This document shows, one piece after another, positions 35,036-42,269 of a stretch of 64,000 nucleotides of DNA (its first letter is position 1; each line of letters opens with the position of its first letter). A program made the translations under genes and the position numbers. Source of the stretch: VRUE01 sp035557635 (GTDB taxonomy: Bacteria > Actinomycetota > Thermoleophilia > Solirubrobacterales > 70-9); contig DATMDR010000049.1 in assembly GCA_035557635.1 (NCBI GenBank), positions 14,551 through 78,550 on the forward strand. The letters are read 5' to 3'. The notes under the pieces are model-generated. The model was given only the letters and a program-made list of their open reading frames with translations. It was not told the origin of the DNA and made no database searches.

Positions 35036-36423
35036 GCTTCCGTCCCCCCGACCGTCATCGCGGCGATCCGGACGTGCCCCTGGCCGGTTCCGACCGGCAC
35101 GCGCTGCCCGCCCTTGCCGCAGATTCCCGTCTTCATCTCGAAATCGCTGCCGAGCGCGTCGATTGCCGCCAGGGCGTCGAGGCAGTTGCCGACCAAAGTC
35201 GCCCCCCGGCACGGCCTGGTCAGGCGGCCGTCCTCGATCAGGTACCCCTCGGAGACACCGAAGACGAAGTCCCCGGTCGCCGGCTCTACCTGGCCGCCGG
35301 CGAAGGAGGCGGCGTAGAAGCCCCGCTTCACCTCGGCGATCATCGCCTCGGGCTCGGCGTCACCGGGCGCGATGTAGGTGTTGGTCATGCGCGGAATGGG
35401 CAGGTGGCGAAAGCTCTCGCGACGACCGTTGCCGGTGGAGGCGACGTCGTCGCGGCCGGCGCAGAGGCGGTCGTAGAGGAAGGAGGTGAGTCGGCCCTCC
35501 TCGATCACCAGCGTCTTCTGGGTCGGGGCTCCCTCGTCATCGATCGAGTCGCTGCCCCACTCGTTCGGCATGCGACCGTCGTCATAGGCGTTGAGCAGGG
35601 GCTGCGCCACTTGCTCGCCGAGCTTGCCCGTATAGACGCTCGCGTCCTTCTGGATGTGATCCGCCTCCAGCCCGTGCCCGGTCATCTCGTGGAAGAGGAC
35701 GCCGCCGAACCCGCCCGCGACCACGACCGGCATCGAGCCCGAGGGGGCGGGCGAGGCGTCGAGCAGGGTCAGCGCCTTGCCGGCTGCCTGCTCGGCGATC
35801 GTCCCGGGATCGCCGTCGAAGAGCTCGAATCCGCGGTGACCGCCCAGCGTCTCGGCGCCGGTCTCGACCGTGTCGCCGCGCCGAGCCACCGTCTGGACGC
35901 CGATCCGGACCCGGGTGCGATCGTCCGCGGTGAGGAGGCCCTCGGAATTGGCGACCGTGATCTCGCGGCGCGCCTCGGCATAGGACGCCGTCAGCTGGGC
36001 GATCTCGGCGCCGGTGGCGCGGCCGCGCTCGTCGAGCTCCCGCAGCAGGGCCGCCTTGCGTTCGGCGGGAACGTCCTCGGGACGGCGCTCGACCGGCTGC
36101 GGGGTCGTGGCGGCCGCCGTCAGGGGGCGATGCTCACGTCGCTCTCCGCGCAGTGCCGAGGCGGCTTCGGTGGCGGCCCGCTCCAGGTCGGCGGGGTCGA
36201 GGCCGTCGACGTGGGCGAAGTAGGCGGTGCCGCCGCTGATCACCCGCACCCCCGCGCCTTCCTCGTCGCCTGCCTGGACCGACTCGATCCGCGACTCGTC
36301 GATCGACATCGTCTGGCCGCCACGCCGTTCGGCGAAGATCTCGGCGAACTCCCCGCCCGCGGCAAGGGCCCGGGCGAGAACGCGTTCCGCTACCTCGGGC
36401 TCGAGCAGCCCGCCGGACGTCAC
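35032..36423 (-). CDS. tldD: TldD-family metalloprotease, catalytic subunit
   Basis: The 463-residue protein has the zinc motif HEMTGH in GGVLFHEMTGHGLEADHI (about residues 228-245), the N-terminal DESRIESVQAGDEEGAGVRV and the C-terminal PCRGATLVGNCLDALAAID. With PmbA it forms the TldD/TldE protease. GTG at 36423 overlaps the stop of a 75-residue gene as GTGA. The pair is preceded by that small gene and a roadblock protein, an unusual combination. No precursor peptide gene such as microcin B17 is seen. Confidence 0.94.
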   Translation of the reverse strand: MTSGGLLEPEVAERVLARALAAGGEFAEIFAERRGGQTMSIDESRIESVQAGDEEGAGVRVISGGTAYFAHVDGLDPADLERAATEAASALRGERREHRPLTAAATTPQPVERRPEDVPAERKAALLRELDERGRATGAEIAQLTASYAEARREITVANSEGLLTADDRTRVRIGVQTVARRGDTVETGAETLGGHRGFELFDGDPGTIAEQAAGKALTLLDASPAPSGSMPVVVAGGFGGVLFHEMTGHGLEADHIQKDASVYTGKLGEQVAQPLLNAYDDGRMPNEWGSDSIDDEGAPTQKTLVIEEGRLTSFLYDRLCAGRDDVASTGNGRRESFRHLPIPRMTNTYIAPGDAEPEAMIAEVKRGFYAASFAGGQVEPATGDFVFGVSEGYLIEDGRLTRPCRGATLVGNCLDALAAIDALGSDFEMKTGICGKGGQRVPVGTGQGHVRIAAMTVGGTEA

Positions 36424-36647
36424 GATCGTGCCCGCTTTCCGGCGACCTCGATCAGGCGGCCCGCCGCGACGAAGAGCTCACCGCCGGCCACCGAGTCGGC
36501 GGCATGGTCGCTGCCGCGGCCGCCGGAGTAGTAGAGGCGGGCGAAGGGACGGCGGGCGACGCGGCGACGCCGCATGTAGGCCGCGGCCTCGTCGGCGTAG
36601 CCGGAGACGCGGTCGAGCAGGACGCGGTGGGGCTTTGGGGGGGTCAC
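36420..36647 (-). CDS. Small basic protein upstream of tldD
   Basis: A 75-residue protein rich in Arg, with YMRRRRVARRPFARLYYSGG in the middle and a hydrophobic VAGGELFVAAGRLIEVAG C-terminal stretch. GTG start, with GTGA overlaps at both ends (roadblock gene before, tldD after), so it is clearly part of the operon. No family recognised; it could be a substrate, adaptor or linker for TldD/PmbA, which is speculation. Confidence 0.65.
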   Translation of the reverse strand: MTPPKPHRVLLDRVSGYADEAAAYMRRRRVARRPFARLYYSGGRGSDHAADSVAGGELFVAAGRLIEVAGKRARS

Positions 36648-37030
36648 GACGCAGCCTCCCCGGCGCGCCCGTCGCCGCCCCGTGCCAGGTCGCGCAGCAC
36701 CGAGCGCATGTCGAAGAAGAGCAGCGAGGCGAGGGCGAAGCGGTCGGTGACGGCGATCGCGGTGAGGCCGTCGTGGCGCATGGCGAAGACCTCGCCCTGC
36801 TCGGTCGCAACGTGGACCTGCTGGACCGGCTCATCGCCGGCCCGGTCGGCCACCTCGAGCAGCACCCGGGCGTCCTCGCTCCAGCGATCTGCATGGTCGC
36901 TCGCCGCCAGCACCGACCCGGTCGAGTCGAGGATCGCTCCGCCGCGCAGGTCGGGGGACATCTCGGTCAGGTAGGCGAGCGCGCCCTCGGCAGCGCCGCC
37001 TGAGACCGCATCGGTGGTCGCGTCGGGCAT
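36644..37030 (-). CDS. Roadblock/LC7-like domain protein
   Basis: The 128-residue alpha/beta protein resembles roadblock (Ras-like GTPase-associated) folds: SPDLRGGAILDSTGSVLAAS, EPVQQVHVATEQGEVFAMR and RFALASLLFFDMRSVLRDLA. ATG at 37030 is preferred because it avoids antisense overlap with the small plus-strand gene at 37050; ATG 37099 would add 23 residues and has a weak AGAGGA site. It is the first gene of the roadblock-small protein-tldD-pmbA chain. No GTPase partner is adjacent. Confidence 0.65.
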   Translation of the reverse strand: MPDATTDAVSGGAAEGALAYLTEMSPDLRGGAILDSTGSVLAASDHADRWSEDARVLLEVADRAGDEPVQQVHVATEQGEVFAMRHDGLTAIAVTDRFALASLLFFDMRSVLRDLARGGDGRAGEAAS

Positions 37031-37049
37031 CTCGGCCAAAATACCGACC

Positions 37050-37199
37050 GTGTCCCTGGCTCGAGCTTCCTGGATGGTCGTAGTTGCCGTCTGCGCCATT
37101 GCCGTCGTCCTCTTCGCGATCAGCGGCTACACCGGCTACTCGATCACTGTCGGCGCCGTCGGCCTCGCCGCCGCGGTGAACCTTTTGCCTAGTCCTTAG
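37050..37199 (+). CDS. Short membrane protein
   Basis: About 49 residues from GTG 37050 (or 41 from ATG 37074), almost entirely two hydrophobic helices: MVVVAVCAIAVVLFAISGYT, then GYSITVGAVGLAAAVNLLPS. The pattern SLARASW followed by two helices and AAAVNL resembles small predicted membrane proteins of related actinobacteria. It is divergent from the roadblock gene and overlaps that gene's longer start. Function unknown. Confidence 0.5.
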   Translation: MSLARASWMVVVAVCAIAVVLFAISGYTGYSITVGAVGLAAAVNLLPSP

Positions 37200-37239
37200 C
37201 CCCCAGCCGCGGGGGCGAATTGGCCGCGCCTGTCGCCTT

Positions 37240-38085
37240 ATGCTCGGTATGCGAGCAAAAGTCGACAAGCCGGACATGGCGATCGGGCGGATCGCGTCGA
37301 GGCAGCACGGCGTGGTCAGTCGTCAGCAACTTCGCAACGCCGGACTTGGTGAGGCCGCAATCGGACGCCGCGTGGAGAGCGGGCGCCTGCACCGGGTCCA
37401 CCGCGGCGTCTACGCGGTGGGACACCGCAGCCTTCCGATCGAGGCTCTGTGGATGGCGGCGGTCTTGGCCTGCGGTGAGGGCGCAGTCCTCAGCCATCGC
37501 AGCGCCGCCTGTCTCTGGGGCCTACTCCGCCCGCGGAGCGGCCCAGTTGACGTCTCCATCCCAGGCACCCCCGGACGCAAGCGGCGTACCGGCCTCAGGC
37601 TCCACCGCTCCCAGTCGCTTACGCCCGATCTCGTAACCCGCAGGCGCGACATCCTTGTGACCAAGCCGGCACGGACGATCGCCGACTTGAAGCGAGTAGC
37701 TTCGGCGGCCGAGCATCGGCGCGCCATCCGGCAGGCGGACGTGCTCGGCCTCGACATCGGACCTGACGTCGATCGGGACGGCACGCGCAGCGAGCTGGAG
37801 CGCCGGTTTCTCCTGCTCTGCCGACGTCGTCGCCTGCCACCGCCCGAGGTGAACATCCGCCTTGCCGGGCTACTCGTCGACTTCGCCTGGCGCGATCGTC
37901 ACCTGATCGTCGAAACCGATGGCTACAAGTTCCATCGCGGTCGCGCCGCTTTCGAGGATGACAAGGCACGCGACCTGCGACTGCGCCAAGCAGGTTTCGA
38001 CGTGCTCCACTTCAGTTACCGCCAAGTGATGGACCACCCTGAGCAGGTTGCAAGCGCCCTGCGAAAGACGCTCGCAGACCCATAA
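37240..38085 (+). CDS. AbiEi-like / DUF559 endonuclease-fold protein
   Basis: The 281-residue protein has an N-terminal AbiEi-type winged-helix region (IASRQHGVVSRQQLRNAGLG, LHRVHRGVYAVGHRSLP) that in abortive-infection systems acts as antitoxin and repressor. A C-terminal DUF559/Vsr-like PD-(D/E)xK region carries LLVDFAWRDRHLIVETDGYK and DLRLRQAGFDVLHFSYRQVM, with Asp and Glu/Asp as putative metal ligands. No AbiEii toxin lies next to it. Such fusions are abundant in actinobacteria; their function is unresolved. Confidence 0.75.
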   Translation: MLGMRAKVDKPDMAIGRIASRQHGVVSRQQLRNAGLGEAAIGRRVESGRLHRVHRGVYAVGHRSLPIEALWMAAVLACGEGAVLSHRSAACLWGLLRPRSGPVDVSIPGTPGRKRRTGLRLHRSQSLTPDLVTRRRDILVTKPARTIADLKRVASAAEHRRAIRQADVLGLDIGPDVDRDGTRSELERRFLLLCRRRRLPPPEVNIRLAGLLVDFAWRDRHLIVETDGYKFHRGRAAFEDDKARDLRLRQAGFDVLHFSYRQVMDHPEQVASALRKTLADP

Positions 38086-38138
38086 TGGGACCGCGATGCC
38101 AGACCCGGGGTGCCTGACTACGGCATCGTCGCGCTACC

Positions 38139-39050
38139 TCAGCCCGCGCGATAGGGGCCGGCGCTGGAGCGGTCCGGGTCCTGGAGCGAGGTCTCGGGCT
38201 CGACGTGAATCAGGACCTCGGCATGCGGGAGATCGGCCTCGATCGCCGCGCGCATCTCATGGGCGAGCTCGTGGGCACGCTCGAGGCTGGTGCCGACCCG
38301 GTACTGGGCGTGGAAGTCGATATATCGGTGGCGACCAGCCCGGCGGGCGCGCAGCTTGTGGTAGCCGGCGACCTCGCGGGTGCGGGCGGCGGCTATCGCC
38401 GCCTCGATCCGGTCCATCTCCTCCTCCGGCAGCGCCTCGTCGACGAGGACGCCGGAGGAGCGCCTGATGATCCTGATCCCGGCGACGACGATCGCAGCCG
38501 CGACGACCAGGGCGGTGATCGAGTCAAAGGCGACGGCGCCAGTGACCTCGACCAGACCTAGCCCGGCCAGCACCCCGGCCGAGGTGAGCGCGTCGGTGCG
38601 CAGGTGAGCGGCGTCCCCTTCCAGCGCCGGCGAGTCGTGGGCCTTCGCCTGGCGCGAGAGCACGGCGGAGACGACGAGGTTGGCCACCACCGAGAAACCC
38701 ATCACCGCCATGCCGATTCCGAGCGCGTCGACCTCGGCGCCGTCCACCAGCCTGTGGGTCGCCTCGTAGACGATGATCCCGGCGCCGACCAGGATCAGCA
38801 TCCCCTCGATCGTCGCCGCCAGGCTTTCGACCTTCTCGTGGCCGTAGGGATGATCGGCGTCGGCGGGCTCGTCGGCCTTGCGCACGGAGACGAAGGCGAC
38901 GACCGAGGCGACCAGGTCGATCATCGAGTGGATGGCCTCGGTCAGGATCGCGATCGAGCCGGTGATCGCCCCGGCCGCGAGCTTGATCGCGATCAGGAAC
39001 GAGTTGGAGACGATCGAGAGCGCCGCCGCGCCGGTCTTGGTGCGAATCAT
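38139..39050 (-). CDS. Cation diffusion facilitator family metal exporter
   Basis: The 303-residue membrane protein has six transmembrane helices and a C-terminal cytoplasmic metallochaperone-like domain. Metal-site residues are in TM2 (TEAIHSMIDL) and TM5 (DAAHLRTDALTS), giving the HxxxD pairs of Zn/Mn/Fe CDF exporters. The conserved DHPYGHEKVE loop follows TM2. The C-terminal domain has ALPEEEMDRIEAAI and HRYIDFHAQYRVG. Its ATG overlaps the rdgB stop by 4 nt. Confidence 0.93.
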   Translation of the reverse strand: MIRTKTGAAALSIVSNSFLIAIKLAAGAITGSIAILTEAIHSMIDLVASVVAFVSVRKADEPADADHPYGHEKVESLAATIEGMLILVGAGIIVYEATHRLVDGAEVDALGIGMAVMGFSVVANLVVSAVLSRQAKAHDSPALEGDAAHLRTDALTSAGVLAGLGLVEVTGAVAFDSITALVVAAAIVVAGIRIIRRSSGVLVDEALPEEEMDRIEAAIAAARTREVAGYHKLRARRAGRHRYIDFHAQYRVGTSLERAHELAHEMRAAIEADLPHAEVLIHVEPETSLQDPDRSSAGPYRAG

Positions 39051-39643
39051 CGGCTCGCGCGGGCGCGGTTCGCCCCGAGATGCTCGGCCAGCAGCCGCGC
39101 CGCCAGGCCGCGATGGCTGATCTCGTTCTTCTCGGCCTGGCTCAGCTCGGACATCGTGCGCGGGTCCCCCGGGCCGGTCGCCTCGGGGACGAAGGCCGGG
39201 TCGTAGCCGAAGCCGCCTTCACCGCGTGGCTCCTCGATCAGGTGACCCTCGCAGCGGGCCTCGAAGACGTGCTCGGTGCCGTCCGCTTCGACCAGGGCGA
39301 GGGCACAGGTGTAGTAGGCACCGCGCTCACCGCCCGGCGCCGCCACCTCGCGCAACAGCTTCTCCAAGTTCTCCTCGTCGGTCACGCCCTCGCCGCCGTA
39401 GCGGGCTGAGTGGATGCCGGGCCGCCCGCCGAGCGCGACGGCGCCGATCCCCGAGTCGTCGGCAACCGCCGCCCGACCGGTCGCACCGTGGGCGGCGCGG
39501 GCCTTGTCGAGGGCGATCGCGGCGAAGCTCTCCCCGTCCTCGGGCGGCAGCTCGACGCCCTCCGGCAGCGGCTCCAGCTCGACCCCGGGCAGCAGTTCGC
39601 GCATCTCGCGCAGCTTGTGCCTGTTGCCGGTGGCGAAGATCAA
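39047..39643 (-). CDS. rdgB: XTP/dITP diphosphatase
   Basis: This enzyme removes non-canonical purine triphosphates. The 198-residue protein begins IFATGNRHKLREMRELLPG and contains AAVADDSGIGAVALGGRPGI, HSARYGGEGVTDEENLEKLL, GFGYDPAFVPE and the terminal KNEISHRGLAARLL. The TTG start overlaps the rph stop as TTGA; this is the only start giving the family N-terminus. The rph-rdgB order is common in bacteria. Confidence 0.96.
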   Translation of the reverse strand: MIFATGNRHKLREMRELLPGVELEPLPEGVELPPEDGESFAAIALDKARAAHGATGRAAVADDSGIGAVALGGRPGIHSARYGGEGVTDEENLEKLLREVAAPGGERGAYYTCALALVEADGTEHVFEARCEGHLIEEPRGEGGFGYDPAFVPEATGPGDPRTMSELSQAEKNEISHRGLAARLLAEHLGANRARASR

Positions 39644-40365
39644 GCGCCGGCTACCCGCTCCTGGACCTGTCGCAATCGGGAGATCCCCATCTCGGCGAGG
39701 CCGAGCAGCTCGTCGAGCGAGGCGCGGGAGAGCGGCATCCGCTCCGCCGTCGCCTGCACCTCGACCAGGCCACCCTCGCCCGTCATCACCACGTTCGCGT
39801 CGACCTCGGCGTTCGAGTCCTCGCCGTAATCGAGGTCGCAGAGCGCCCTGCCGCCGACCATGCCGACGCTGACCGCCGCCACCGAGCCGGTCAGCGGCAT
39901 CTCCTCGACCTTGCCGGCGTCGAGCAGCTTCTGGCAGGCAAGGCGCAGGGCGACGTAGCCGCCGGTGATCGCCGCGCAGCGCGTCCCCCCGTCGGCTTCG
40001 AGCACGTCGCAGTCGACGTAGACACTGCGTTCGCCCAGCGCCTTGAAGTCGACGACGACGCGCAGCGCCCGTCCGATCAGGCGCTGGATCTCGACCCCGC
40101 GCCCGTCCTGCTTGCCCTTCGAGACGTCGCGCGTCTTGCGCTCGCCGGTCGAGGCCGGCAGCATCGCGTACTCGGCCGTCACCCAGCCTTTGCCGCGCCC
40201 CGCCATCCAGCGCGGCACCGACTCGTTGACCGAGGCGGTGCAGATCACCCTCGTTTTGCCCAGCGAGATCAGCGCCGAGCCGTCGGCGGAGGCGACGAAG
40301 CCCGGATCGATAGTCACCGGCCGGATGTCGGCGGGCGCCCTGTCGTAGCTGCGAGAGGCTGGCAT
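39640..40365 (-). CDS. rph: Ribonuclease PH
   Basis: This phosphorolytic 3'-exoribonuclease trims tRNA precursors. The 241-residue protein has SALISLGKTRVICTASVNES, GRGKGWVTAEYAMLPASTGE, the phosphate-site Arg in EIQRLIGRALRVVVD and DLDYGEDSNAEVDANVVMTG. The length is normal. It is the first gene of the rph-rdgB-CDF chain, which ends at 38139. Confidence 0.97.
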   Translation of the reverse strand: MPASRSYDRAPADIRPVTIDPGFVASADGSALISLGKTRVICTASVNESVPRWMAGRGKGWVTAEYAMLPASTGERKTRDVSKGKQDGRGVEIQRLIGRALRVVVDFKALGERSVYVDCDVLEADGGTRCAAITGGYVALRLACQKLLDAGKVEEMPLTGSVAAVSVGMVGGRALCDLDYGEDSNAEVDANVVMTGEGGLVEVQATAERMPLSRASLDELLGLAEMGISRLRQVQERVAGA

Positions 40366-40418
40366 CGTGCGGCAAGCCTAACCGCGACGGCCCGAAGCGA
40401 GCTGGAAGCCAGAGCCGA

Positions 40419-40444
40419 AGGGTCGCGAGAGATCTCGCGACCCT
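40419..40444. terminator. Strong hairpin downstream of the pilin gene
   Basis: GGGTCGCGA (40420-40428) pairs with TCGCGACCC (40435-40443), with a GAGATC loop and one further A-T pair outside. It lies between the pilin stop (40561) and rph (start 40365), both minus strand, so it could end the pilin transcript. There is no long U-tract. Confidence 0.55.
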
Positions 40445-40560
40445 CCTGCCCCTGGGACAATCGCGCCGGAACCAGTCAACCGGCGCTGCCTGGAGCTTAG
40501 ATCAATTCAGATTGACGAGTCAAGGATTTCCCATCTATAGCCAAATCGGCGTACAAAGGC

Positions 40561-40809
40561 TCATTTGAACGCCACCTTGTCCACTGCCTCGCGGATCTTG
40601 TCGACAATCACCTCGGCAAGCTCGGTGCCCTGCTTGCCGTTGAATCCCTTCATCGCGGCGACCATCCCCACCATCAGCAGCGAGACGAGCAGGATCAGGC
40701 CAACGTACTCGACCGTCCCCTGCCCGCGCTCGCCTGCGGCCAGCGCGCGGATCGCCTGCACTCTGGCGGTCAGCGTCGCGTGCACGTATCCCATCAGCAC
40801 GTAGATCAT
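40561..40809 (-). CDS. Flp/type IVb pilin-like protein
   Basis: The 82-residue predicted pilin has a class III signal motif GERGQGTVEYVGLILLVSLL at about 28-47: a charged leader, then Gly/Gln-Gly-x-x-Glu-Tyr and a long hydrophobic helix. ATG at 40809 is fixed by AAAGGAGG six bases upstream; the longer frame is not needed. The leader (27 residues) is longer than usual for Flp. No tad/prepilin peptidase genes are near, so this is an isolated pilin gene. Confidence 0.8.
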   Translation of the reverse strand: MIYVLMGYVHATLTARVQAIRALAAGERGQGTVEYVGLILLVSLLMVGMVAAMKGFNGKQGTELAEVIVDKIREAVDKVAFK

Positions 40810-40917
40810 CGAAGCCTCCTTTCGCGGGTGTGCGGCGAATGCTCGAAGCCAGCGCCGCATCGATCCAGACGCGAATGCCCCAACTCACACCCCGAAAGGT
40901 GAAATAGGTGCGACGCC

Positions 40918-41889
40918 GTGGAACCGCCGGATACGCTGCGCCGGGTGCGTGTCCTCGTCGTGACCAACTTCGAGCCCGACGCCTCGACGCCGCAGCGGGG
41001 GCGTTGGGTCCGCGACCAGGTGGAGGAGATGCGCCGCCAGGGCGCCGAGGTCGAGGTTTTCAGCTTCCCGCCAGGGAAGCGCCACTACGCCCCAGCGACG
41101 CGCCGCCTGCGCAGCCTGCTGCGTCAGCAGCACTTCGACCTCGTCCACGCCCACTACGGGCTGGCCGGCTGGTGCGCACGGCTGGCCGGCGCCCGACCGC
41201 TGATCGTCAGCTTCCACGGCACCGACGTGCGCCACTCCGTCGTCGGGCCGATGTCCCGCCGCCTCGCCTGGCGGGTCGACCTCGTCGCCGCCGTCTCGCG
41301 CGCCCTCTTCGCCGCCGAGGACGGGCGGCCGGGCCTCCCTGCGGTGCCCGGCTCCGCGGTGCTCCCGTGCGGACCGGACCTCGGCCGCTTCCGCTCGATC
41401 CCGCGCGCCGAGGCGCGCCGACAACTCAGCCTCGACCCCCAACGGCCCTATCTCCTCTTCCCCGCCGACCCGGCCCGGCCCGAGAAGCGGCACGACCGCG
41501 CCGCCGAGCTGGCAAGCGCCTGCGGCGTCGAGCTGCTCAGAGGCGGCTCGATCGAGCCGGACGAGATGCCGCTCTGGGTCAACGCCGCCAACGCCGTGCT
41601 CGTCACCTCCGACTACGAGGGCTTCGGCCTCGCCTGCCTCGAGGCGCTCGCCTGCGACGTGCCGGCGCTCTCGACCCCGGTCGGCATCGCGCCCTTCGCC
41701 CTCGCCGGCCTCCCCGGTGCCCTCTGCGCCCCGTTCGACCTGGATGCCTGGAGCGCCGCGGCGCGTCCCCTGCTCGAAGACCCGGACCCTCGCGTCGAGG
41801 GGGCTTCCCGCGCCGCGCCGCTGTCCGCGGCACGGATGGCGGAACGCACTCTCGAGGCCTACCGCGACGTCCTCGGCGTAATAGATTGA
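40918..41889 (+). CDS. Glycosyltransferase, GT4-type
   Basis: The 323-residue GT-B protein begins RVLVVTNFEPDASTPQRGRW and has FDLVHAHYGLAGW and LIVSFHGTDVR in the acceptor domain, then PYLLFPADPARPEKRHDRAA and NAVLVTSDYEGFGLACLEAL in the donor domain, with the EX7E-type glutamates. GTG 40918 is used, with an AGGTG site seven bases upstream. It is the first of a plus-strand series leading to nadB. Acceptor unknown; it is shorter than the GT at 5095-6441. Confidence 0.88.
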   Translation: MEPPDTLRRVRVLVVTNFEPDASTPQRGRWVRDQVEEMRRQGAEVEVFSFPPGKRHYAPATRRLRSLLRQQHFDLVHAHYGLAGWCARLAGARPLIVSFHGTDVRHSVVGPMSRRLAWRVDLVAAVSRALFAAEDGRPGLPAVPGSAVLPCGPDLGRFRSIPRAEARRQLSLDPQRPYLLFPADPARPEKRHDRAAELASACGVELLRGGSIEPDEMPLWVNAANAVLVTSDYEGFGLACLEALACDVPALSTPVGIAPFALAGLPGALCAPFDLDAWSAAARPLLEDPDPRVEGASRAAPLSAARMAERTLEAYRDVLGVID

Positions 41890-41894
41890 GGCCG

Positions 41895-42269
41895 ATGAGA
41901 GAGGGAGCGGCCAAGCCGGAGGGCGAGAACCTCAGCGCGCAGGTCGAGATGGCGAAGAAGCGGCTGGAGGAAGCGGTGGCTGCGGCTAGCGCCGCAGAGA
42001 AGCGCACCGTGGCCGAGATCAGAGCGCTGGAGGCCGACCTGGAGAACGAGCGGCTCTCTAAGGAGGAGGCGATCGCCGCCGCGCAGAGCCGCCTGACCGA
42101 GATCGAGAAGCACGCCGAGGCGGCCGAGCGGCGGATCGAGGAGGCCGAACGCCGCGCCGCCGAGACGAATGAGGCAGTGGCCGACGCCGAGGCTCGCGCC
42201 CGCGAGGCGGCCGCCGCCTGGCTGAGGGGGCAGGTCGAGGCGATCCGCCGAGAGGCGGGACAGCGATAG
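41895..42269 (+). CDS. Coiled-coil protein
   Basis: A 124-residue, highly charged helix: heptad-like Ala/Glu/Arg/Lys repeats from about residue 12 to the end (for example KKRLEEAVAAASAAEKRTVA), with no membrane segment or cysteine. It begins 5 bp after the glycosyltransferase and ends at the presumed start of nadB. Function unknown; possibly a structural or scaffolding protein. Confidence 0.7.
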   Translation: MREGAAKPEGENLSAQVEMAKKRLEEAVAAASAAEKRTVAEIRALEADLENERLSKEEAIAAAQSRLTEIEKHAEAAERRIEEAERRAAETNEAVADAEARAREAAAAWLRGQVEAIRREAGQR

